Assembly: GCF_900105585.1 (NCBI RefSeq)
Contig: NZ_FNRT01000002.1
Coordinates: 2,976,001 to 3,040,000 of the forward strand
DNA from: Nocardioides exalbidus
Lineage (GTDB): Bacteria; Actinomycetota; Actinomycetes; Propionibacteriales; Nocardioidaceae
Length of the DNA: 64,000 bases
Direction: 5' to 3'
Of the stretch, positions 58,312 to 64,000 are shown one piece after another; positions within the stretch are counted from its first letter, which is position 1, and the number at the start of each line of letters is the position of its first letter. A program made the translations under genes and the position numbers. The notes beneath the pieces are model-generated. The model saw nothing but the letters and a program-made list of their open reading frames with translations. It did no database searches and was not told where the DNA came from.

Positions 58312-59337
58312 TCAGCGGCCGGACTCCGTATACGGCTGAGCTCCGCCGACCGCCGCGCGGACCCTCCGGGCGGTGAAGTCGGCCGCCAGCTCGTCGACCT
58401 CCTCGAGCGTGCAGAAGCGCACGTCGCGGATCTCGCGCTCCTGCTTGACGACGGTCGCGAGCACGGACGGGTCGAGGGTGCCGCCGTCGAAGACCAGGCA
58501 CACGGCGTCGTCCCAGCCACCCCACGGCGGGAGCCAGTCGGTGAGCACCAGCCCGCCCGCGGCGATCGTCAGGCCGAGCTCCTCCTCGACCTCGCGCTCG
58601 ACGGCGAGCTTCGGCGACTCGCCGACCTCGACCACCCCGCCGGGCAGGTCCCAGTCCTTCTTGTACGTCAGCTGGCACAGCAGCACGCGGCCCTCGGGGT
58701 CGCGCACGAGCATCTGCGAGATCGCCCGCTTGCGGGGCAGGAACGAGTTGAGGAGGGACCGGAAGCTCGTCGGGTCGCTGAGCGGCGGATCGGTCACCAG
58801 CCGAGCGAAGACCAGCATCGCGTCCGCATCGGCGCGGTCGGCGGTGCCGGGCACCACGCGCTGGGTGCCCTCGAGCATCAGCCCGGTGCGGGTGGCCACG
58901 CGACGGCTCGCGTGGTTGCGGGGGTCGATACGCGCCTCGACCCGCTGGACACCCAGCCCGCCCCGGTCCTCGCCGGTGAAGGCCCAGTCGACCAGCAGGC
59001 GCACGGCGCGCGCGGCCGACCCGCGTCCGCGGTGGCCGGCGTACAGCACCCAGCTCAGGTCGCCCAGCCACGGCTGGCGCCGCGTGAGCTCGACGCTCCC
59101 GGCGATCTCCCCGTCGCGCTCGATCACGAACGACACCCGCCGCTTGCCCGCCGCCCAGTCCTCGCGCCAGTCGGCGACGGCGCGACGGTGTCCGGCGGTG
59201 GTCACGTCCGCCGGGTCCCAGCCGAACCAGAGGGCGATCTCGTCGTCGTGACCGGCGACGGCCGGCTCGACGTCGTCGTCCCGCCACGGGCGGAGCGAGA
59301 TCGTGCCGTCGGTCAGGGTCGGCTGGTCGTCGGGCAC
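58312..59337 (-). CDS. GNAT acetyltransferase fused to Nudix hydrolase
   Basis: A 341-residue two-domain protein. Residues 10-180 form a GNAT domain (SWVLYAGHRGRGSAARAVRL is the acetyl-CoA loop). Residues 200-341 form a Nudix domain with a complete Nudix box, G-x5-E-x7-REVEEELGL (starting GVVEVGE near residue 252). Substrates are unknown. The GTG at 59337 has TAGGGT six bases upstream and no ribosome binding site. It ends 15 bases before ppdK. Confidence 0.87.
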   Translation of the reverse strand: MPDDQPTLTDGTISLRPWRDDDVEPAVAGHDDEIALWFGWDPADVTTAGHRRAVADWREDWAAGKRRVSFVIERDGEIAGSVELTRRQPWLGDLSWVLYAGHRGRGSAARAVRLLVDWAFTGEDRGGLGVQRVEARIDPRNHASRRVATRTGLMLEGTQRVVPGTADRADADAMLVFARLVTDPPLSDPTSFRSLLNSFLPRKRAISQMLVRDPEGRVLLCQLTYKKDWDLPGGVVEVGESPKLAVEREVEEELGLTIAAGGLVLTDWLPPWGGWDDAVCLVFDGGTLDPSVLATVVKQEREIRDVRFCTLEEVDELAADFTARRVRAAVGGAQPYTESGR

Positions 59338-59343
59338 TCCGCC

Positions 59344-59349
59344 ACCCTA
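59344..59349 (-). promoter_or_regulatory. -10 element of leaderless GNAT-Nudix gene
   Basis: TAGGGT on the minus strand, six bases before the GTG at 59337. Confidence 0.55.
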
Positions 59350-59379
59350 GCGAGCGGTCCCTGCGGCCAGTCTCCTCCT

Positions 59380-59478
59380 TGTTGCTTCACCATGGGATGT
59401 CGGGAACTGCAGCACTTCCCTCATGCACGTGCGTGAGGGAAGTGCACATTGATCGACATCCCATGGTGAAGCAACAGG
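59380..59478. repeat. Long hairpin repeat, copy 1
   Basis: Outer arms of 23 bases pair perfectly (59380-59402 with 59454-59476; TGTTGCTTCACCATGGG...). Inside is a second 12-bp stem (59412-59423 with 59434-59445, GCACTTCCCTCA). A copy in the same orientation, 89 of 99 bases identical without gaps, lies at 60550-60648. It is just downstream of the AbiEi/DUF559 gene. Confidence 0.9.
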
Positions 59479-59500
59479 CCCGGCCGTACGCCGGACGACG

Positions 59501-60439
59501 TCAGCTCGCCCGCGCGATCAGCCGGCGCAGCCGGGCGGCCGTGGCCGACGGCTGCTCGAGGTCCGACCAGATCAGCCGGATCATCCACGCGTCCGCCGCC
59601 TCCCGGAGTGCGTCCTCCCGCTTCTTCTCCTCGAAGACCACGTCTCCAGGGTCCTGGCCGTCCTTGAGCAACCGGCCGTACTTGACCTTGCCGTCGAACT
59701 CGCCGAGACCGCGGTGCCGGGGCCACGCCCAGTCGGTCCGGCCGATCAGCGTGCCGCCGGCGCGGACCTCGTGCTGGAGCGTCGGAGCCGGGAGGTGCTC
59801 GGACCAGAACAGCCAGAGGCCGCGCGACTCCCCGACGGACTCCGCCTTGTCGGTGCACATGCGCACGGGAACGTGGAGACGCCGCACGTGCGGACAGTGC
59901 GCCATCAGGTCGAACCGGTCCTCGATCTCACCTGAGGTCGCCCGGCTCGTGAAGCGTGCGGAGTTGAGCACCACGAGCGCACTCTCGGGTGTGCCGAGCG
60001 AGCCGGCCTCGAGGGCGCACCGCGCCGGCAACAGGACGCGCATGCCGTCGATCACGTCCACCTCGCCGTCAGCGACGAAGCCCTCGTGGTGGACCACGTC
60101 TCCTTCGATGCGTCCCGCACCACCGTCGAGGCGCGTCACGTGTACCCGGTTCAGCGGGAGCCCCCAGACGTCCAGCCCTGCGGCGACGCACCCCGAGGTG
60201 TGGCTCAGCGCGACGGCCTCGCCCAGCGAGTGCAGGACCGCACGGCAGCGCATCCGGTGACGCTCCTCCTCGGAGGCGGCAGCCCAGAGGTCGGGGAACG
60301 TGTAGTAGCCACGGCGGATCCGCAACCACCGCCTCGACCTGGCCTCGGCGTCGATCGCCCGCTCGTCGAGTCCGGCCTCGCGTGCGTGGGACCGGGTGAA
60401 GAAGCCGAGCTCGAGGCAGATGGCGCGCAACGGATGCAT
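59501..60439 (-). CDS. AbiEi-like winged-helix / DUF559-type nuclease-fold protein
   Basis: A 312-residue protein. The N-terminal part (about 1-60, FFTRSHAREAGLDERAIDAE then RRGYYTF) resembles the winged helix of AbiEi-type antitoxins. The C-terminal part (about 225-312: RTDWAWPRHRGLGEFDGKVK, then EEKKREDALREAADAW) resembles the PD-(D/E)xK-like DUF559 endonuclease fold, with E-F-D, then E-K-K-R-E-D. Proteins of this kind are frequent and multi-copy in Nocardioides-type genomes; no toxin partner is adjacent. The gene lies between two hairpin repeats. Role unknown. Confidence 0.78.
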   Translation of the reverse strand: MHPLRAICLELGFFTRSHAREAGLDERAIDAEARSRRWLRIRRGYYTFPDLWAAASEEERHRMRCRAVLHSLGEAVALSHTSGCVAAGLDVWGLPLNRVHVTRLDGGAGRIEGDVVHHEGFVADGEVDVIDGMRVLLPARCALEAGSLGTPESALVVLNSARFTSRATSGEIEDRFDLMAHCPHVRRLHVPVRMCTDKAESVGESRGLWLFWSEHLPAPTLQHEVRAGGTLIGRTDWAWPRHRGLGEFDGKVKYGRLLKDGQDPGDVVFEEKKREDALREAADAWMIRLIWSDLEQPSATAARLRRLIARAS

Positions 60440-60549
60440 GGAGCGATCGTCAGCAGCCGCTCGGTGGGTCGCCAGCGGCGTACCCAGAGGCTGTGGACGG
60501 TGGTCGTTTCGCGCGGCCTGTGGACGGTTTCCGGCCCGGTCACTGCCGG

Positions 60550-60648
60550 CGATGCTTCACCATGGGATGTCGGGAACTGCAGCACTTCCCTCATACAACT
60601 GCATGAGGGAAGTGCACATCGGGCGACATCCCATGGTGAAGCAACAAG
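60550..60648. repeat. Long hairpin repeat, copy 2
   Basis: Outer arms of 20 bases pair perfectly (60553-60572 with 60624-60643) and an inner 13-bp stem (60582-60594 with 60603-60615) surrounds an eight-base loop. It begins 111 bases upstream of the DUF559 gene start and ends 14 bases after the glgB stop. The rest of the 223-base gap shows no gene. Confidence 0.9.
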
Positions 60649-60662
60649 GGGATGAGGGTGGA

Positions 60663-62552
60663 TCACCCGTCCTTGCGGAACCACACCGTCGCGAGGGGCG
60701 GGACCACGATGTCGGCGTACGCCGGCTGGCCGTGGTGGTCGCCGGCGACGCTGGTGATCGAGCCGAGGTTGCCCACGCCGGAGCCGTGGTAGGCCTCGGC
60801 GTCGGTGTTGAGCACCTCGGTCCAGGTGCCCTCCGACGGCAGGCCGAGGCGGTAGCCGTCGTGGGGGGTGCCGGCGAAGTTGGCGACGCAGACGAGGTCG
60901 GGGTGCCCCGGGGCACGGCGGACGAAGGAGAAGGTGTTGCGGCCGGCGTCGTTGGCGTCGACCCACGCGAACCCGGACGGGTCGTTGTCCTTGCCCCAGA
61001 GCGCGCCCGTGGCGGCGTAGGTAGCGTTCATGTCGCGCACCATGGCGTGCACGCCCGCGTGCTCGGGGTGCTCGAGGAGCCACCAGTCGAGCTCGCGGCT
61101 CTCGGCCCACTCGGACTCCTGGCCGATCTCGCAACCCATGAAGAGCAGCTGCTTGCCGGGGTGGGCCCACATGTAGGCGAGGTAGGCGCGCAGGTTGGCC
61201 AGCTGCTGCCAGCGGTCACCGGGCATCTTGCGCAGCAGCGAGCCCTTGCCGTGCACGACCTCGTCGTGGCTGATCGGGAGGACGTAGTTCTCCGCGAACG
61301 CGTAGACGAGCGAGAAGGTCATCTCGCCGTGGTGGTGGCTGCGGTAGAGCGGGTCGCGGGCGACGTAGTCGAGCGAGTCGTGCATCCAGCCCATGTTCCA
61401 CTTGAAGCCGAAGCCGAGCCCGCCGTTGCTGGTCGGGCCGGTGACGCCCGGCCAGGCGGTCGACTCCTCGGCGATCGTGACGATGCCCGGGACGCGCTTG
61501 TAGACGGTGGCGTTCATCTCCTGGAGGAACTGCACGGCCTCGAGGTTCTCGCGGCCGCCGTGCTTGTTGGGCGACCACTCGCCGGCCTCGCGGGCGTAGT
61601 CGAGGTAGAGCATCGAGGCGACGCCGTCGACGCGGAGGCCGTCGGCGTGGAACTCCTCGAGCCAGAAGACCGCGTTGGCGTAGAGGAAGTTGCGGACCTC
61701 GTTGCGTCCGAAGTTGAAGATGTGCGAGCCCCACTCCTTGTGCCAGCCGCGCTGGGGGTTGGGGTCCTCGTAGAGGGGGGTGCCGTCGAAGCGGGCCAGC
61801 GCCCACTCGTCGGTGGCGAAGTGGCCGGGCACCCAGTCGAGGATGACGCCGACGCCCGCCTGGTGCAGCCGGTCGATGAGCCGCTTGAGGCCGTCGGGGT
61901 CGCCGAAGCGCGCGTCGGCCGCGAAGTAGGACGTGACGTGGTAGCCCCACGAGCCGCCGAACGGGTGCTGCATCACCGGCATGAACTCGACGTGGGTGAA
62001 GCCGAGGTCGGAGACGTAGGGCACGAGCGCGTCGGCGATCTCGTCCCACGAGTAGAGCTCGCCGGAGTAGTGCTTGCGCCACGACGCCAGGTGCACCTCG
62101 TAGGTGGACATCGCCTCGTCGACCGGGCGCTTGGTGCGGCGGGCCTCGATCCACGCGTCGTCGCCCCACTCGTGGTCGGACCGCCAGACCACGGACGCCG
62201 AGCTCGGCGCCTTCTCGGCGTACTGGGCGAGCGGGTCGGCGCGGTCGACCCACTGCCCGTCGGCGCCGCGGATGCGGTACTTGTACTGCTCCCCGACCCC
62301 GACGCCGGCGACGAAGGCGTGCCACACGCCGGACCCGTCGAGCCGGGACATCGGGTGGGCGGAGCCGTCCCAGCCGGCCCACCCGCCGGCGACCTGGACC
62401 TCCAGGGCGTTGGGTGCCCAGACGCGGAACGACGTGCCGTCCGCCGTCACCTGCGCGCCGAGGACCGTCCAGAGCAGCTCGTGGCGGCCCTCGCCGATCA
62501 GGTGCAGGTCGAGCTCGCCGGGTGCGTGGTTCGTGCTGGCTGTCTCAGTCAT
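60663..62552 (-). CDS. glgB: 1,4-alpha-glucan branching enzyme
   Basis: Adds alpha-1,6 branches to alpha-glucan. The 629-residue protein has a CBM48 domain (about 25-115, TSFRVWAPNALEVQVAGGW) and a GH13 barrel: EFMPVMQHPFGGSWGYH, the nucleophile aspartate in GLRVDGVASML (near 309), the acid glutamate in AEESTAWPG (near 361) and PISHDEVVHGKGSL. It lacks the extra N-terminal domain of longer GlgB proteins. It overlaps the maltokinase gene by eight bases, as expected for the GlgE glucan pathway. Confidence 0.95.
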   Translation of the reverse strand: MTETASTNHAPGELDLHLIGEGRHELLWTVLGAQVTADGTSFRVWAPNALEVQVAGGWAGWDGSAHPMSRLDGSGVWHAFVAGVGVGEQYKYRIRGADGQWVDRADPLAQYAEKAPSSASVVWRSDHEWGDDAWIEARRTKRPVDEAMSTYEVHLASWRKHYSGELYSWDEIADALVPYVSDLGFTHVEFMPVMQHPFGGSWGYHVTSYFAADARFGDPDGLKRLIDRLHQAGVGVILDWVPGHFATDEWALARFDGTPLYEDPNPQRGWHKEWGSHIFNFGRNEVRNFLYANAVFWLEEFHADGLRVDGVASMLYLDYAREAGEWSPNKHGGRENLEAVQFLQEMNATVYKRVPGIVTIAEESTAWPGVTGPTSNGGLGFGFKWNMGWMHDSLDYVARDPLYRSHHHGEMTFSLVYAFAENYVLPISHDEVVHGKGSLLRKMPGDRWQQLANLRAYLAYMWAHPGKQLLFMGCEIGQESEWAESRELDWWLLEHPEHAGVHAMVRDMNATYAATGALWGKDNDPSGFAWVDANDAGRNTFSFVRRAPGHPDLVCVANFAGTPHDGYRLGLPSEGTWTEVLNTDAEAYHGSGVGNLGSITSVAGDHHGQPAYADIVVPPLATVWFRKDG

Positions 62553-63951
62553 GCGTCCCTCCCAGGGCCGCCAGCGGGATGGAGAGCCACCCCGGGCGGT
62601 TGCGTGCTTCGTAGACGGCCTCGTAGACCGTCTTGTCCGCCAGGTAGGCGGCCAGGAGCGTTCCGGCCTGCTCGCCGAGACCCTCGCCCCGCTGCTCGGT
62701 GTAGGCCAGCAGGAAGGCGCTGCGGTTGCGCGAGGACCACTCCGAGGCCCGGTAGTCGATCTGACCCGCCTCCGGGGAGTCGGGCCCGAGGCCCGTCAGC
62801 GAGACCACGCGCGGCGCGTAGTCGAACGAGCGGATCATCCCGGCGACGTCGCGCCAGACCGAGTCGGGCTTGAGGCGCTCGGCCAGGGGCTTGGCCGGCT
62901 CGCCCTCGAAGTCGACGATCTTCCAGCCGAGGCTGGTGCGCAGGGTCTGCCCGAGGTGCAGGTCGCCGTGGACCTGCTGGACCTCCACGGACCCGAGCGC
63001 GCGGAGGGCGTCGTAGGTCTCGCGGAGGCCGGTGGCGTAGGGCGCCAGGTCGGGTACGACGTCGAGGGCGGCGTCGAGCCGACCCGTCATCGCGTCGGCG
63101 AGGTCAGCGACCGCGGCGGCGTCGCGCTGCTCGACGGGGAAGTGCGCGGCCAGGTCGGCATGCACCTCCGCGAGCGCCGTGCCGAGGCGGGCGGCCTCGC
63201 TGGCGAAGTCGCCGCCGACCTCGTCGGCGTGCAGGTCGGCCTCGGCGTAGAGGTTGCGCACGCTCGCCAGGGCGAGGTCCCAGCCGTCGCTCGCGGTGCG
63301 GAGGAACTGCTGGAGCATCGCGAGCTGGATCGTCGCGTCGGTCCCGTCGGACTCGTCGTCGACGAGGTCGAGCCATCCGTAGAGGGCGGCCACGTGCGTC
63401 GAGCCGGCCTCGGTGAGGACCTGGTGGATCGCGATGTCGGGGTTCACGCCGGGGGTCACCTTGCGGAAGACCTTCATCAGCGCGTCGTCGCCGAAGGCGA
63501 CCGAGGAGTTCGACTGCTCGCCCGAGAAGAGCGTCGAGTGCGACTCGAGGTCGAGCTCGTGGCCCGGGAGCACGTGGAACATCAGCTCCCCGCGGGAGGC
63601 GGACTCACCGTGCGAGAAGGCCGTGAGCCACAGGCCCATCGCCTGCCGGTCGTGGACCGCGTCGTAGACCCACGCGTGGCCGAGCTCCTCGTCGTCCCAC
63701 TCGCCGACCAGCGCGTGCCCGATGCGGTCCTGCGGCTCGCGGTAGTAGGCCAGCGGCACCTGGTAGAGCTCGGACTCGTCCGAGTCGGAGTAGGCGACCT
63801 CGGCGATCTCGATGGCCACGCGCACGCCCTCGGGGGCGTCGGGCAGCTCGCCGACGCGGCGTACTCCAGCCAGGGTCCACGGGCGACCCTTGCCGCCGAA
63901 CCAGCGGGCCTCGCCGATCCAGGCGGTCAGGTCCTCGAGCGCGCTGGTCAT
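62545..63951 (-). CDS. Maltokinase
   Basis: Phosphorylates maltose to maltose-1-phosphate, the substrate of GlgE. The 468-residue aminoglycoside-phosphotransferase-like protein starts with the cap-domain motif ARWFGGKGRP and has the catalytic motif VHGDLHLGQTL (near residue 318), then KIVDFEGEPAKPL with the metal-binding aspartate. The ATG at 63951 has GAGG seven bases upstream and overlaps the TGA of the upstream gene (ATGA). Matches Mak/Pep2. Confidence 0.93.
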   Translation of the reverse strand: MTSALEDLTAWIGEARWFGGKGRPWTLAGVRRVGELPDAPEGVRVAIEIAEVAYSDSDESELYQVPLAYYREPQDRIGHALVGEWDDEELGHAWVYDAVHDRQAMGLWLTAFSHGESASRGELMFHVLPGHELDLESHSTLFSGEQSNSSVAFGDDALMKVFRKVTPGVNPDIAIHQVLTEAGSTHVAALYGWLDLVDDESDGTDATIQLAMLQQFLRTASDGWDLALASVRNLYAEADLHADEVGGDFASEAARLGTALAEVHADLAAHFPVEQRDAAAVADLADAMTGRLDAALDVVPDLAPYATGLRETYDALRALGSVEVQQVHGDLHLGQTLRTSLGWKIVDFEGEPAKPLAERLKPDSVWRDVAGMIRSFDYAPRVVSLTGLGPDSPEAGQIDYRASEWSSRNRSAFLLAYTEQRGEGLGEQAGTLLAAYLADKTVYEAVYEARNRPGWLSIPLAALGGTHD

Positions 63952-64000
63952 CCCGGCACCTCGGAGGCCGTCGGGTCGGTCAGCCTGAGCCACAGGAAGC
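63948..64000 (-). CDS. C-terminal end of upstream gene, probably trehalose synthase
   Basis: The reading frame entering from the right edge encodes FLWLRLTDPTASEVPG and stops with a TGA that overlaps the maltokinase ATG. In actinobacteria treS normally precedes the maltokinase gene, and a FxWLRL-type ending is typical of TreS C-termini. Only 16 residues are visible, so the call rests mainly on context. Confidence 0.5.
   Translation of the reverse strand, partial: FLWLRLTDPTASEVPG

Noticed and set aside
59380..60648. Hairpin repeats considered as tRNA genes or an insertion sequence with terminal repeats
   Set aside because: No cloverleaf fits, the copies are direct rather than inverted relative to each other, and no transposase lies between them.

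Overview
The window is a high-GC (roughly 70% by eye) chromosomal segment of an actinobacterium, most likely Nocardioides or a close relative. The first 20 kb keep the gene order seen in mycobacteria and other actinobacteria: argS-lysA-hom-thrC-thrB-rho-rpmE-prfA-prmC-tsaC-wecA-ATP synthase-DUF2550. NucS, an ethylmalonyl-CoA-pathway crotonyl-CoA carboxylase/reductase, MeaA and a trehalose/maltokinase/branching-enzyme cluster fit the same group. No tRNA, rRNA, CRISPR array, insertion sequence or prophage was seen.

Layout. 1-5271: end of argS, then overlapping lysA-hom-thrC-thrB (lysine and threonine synthesis). 5389-11619: rho, rpmE, prfA, prmC, tsaC and a WecA/MraY-type transferase. 11724-19448: the ATP synthase operon with two small membrane proteins in front and a strong hairpin terminator behind. 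19565-24726: single-gene units (DUF2550, LacI regulator with a divergent MFS transporter, an ArsR-SRPBCC fusion, a membrane protein, a cobalamin adenosyltransferase, a STAS protein). 24786-34124: meaA, D-amino-acid oxidase, a phosphatase-fold protein, a tiny Cys-rich protein behind an iron-box-like site, DUF952, a GH19 chitinase, nucS, a GNAT-MOSC fusion, a double 3-hydroxybutyryl-CoA dehydrogenase and a VOC protein. 34177-42617: a large LuxR regulator, an unknown membrane protein, a hydrolase, a CGNR regulator facing an EamA transporter, an AI-2E-type permease and a Scy/DivIVA-like coiled coil. 42756-47931: ccr, methylmalonyl-CoA epimerase, a secreted LamG-like protein, thiolase and meaB. 47914-55605: three roadblock-like proteins, a TetR-MMPL pair, a degenerate SDR, GtrA and a thioredoxin-fold/TPR protein. 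55625-64000: ppdK, a GNAT-Nudix fusion, an AbiEi/DUF559 protein bracketed by two long hairpin repeats, glgB, maltokinase and the probable end of treS.

How genes work together. meaA, mce, meaB, ccr, a thiolase and 3-hydroxybutyryl-CoA dehydrogenase supply much of the acetyl-CoA to ethylmalonyl-CoA to methylsuccinyl-CoA route and its B12 support; the nearby cobalamin adenosyltransferase could make the cofactor. The treS-mak-glgB end matches the GlgE alpha-glucan pathway.

Main unusual signals. (1) The Rho at the canonical rho locus has lost the Walker A lysine, the residue aligned with the catalytic glutamate and the arginine finger, so it looks like an ATPase-dead Rho. (2) A three-gene roadblock-fold cluster has two paralogues sharing an unusual arginine-rich motif. 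(3) A DUF559-type gene sits between two 99-bp, about 90% identical hairpin elements. (4) At least sixteen genes have a TANNNT -10 element exactly 6-7 bases before the start codon, which predicts many leaderless mRNAs and fixes several start sites. (5) Several of these promoters carry clear inverted-repeat operators (LacI, ArsR, TetR, DtxR-like).
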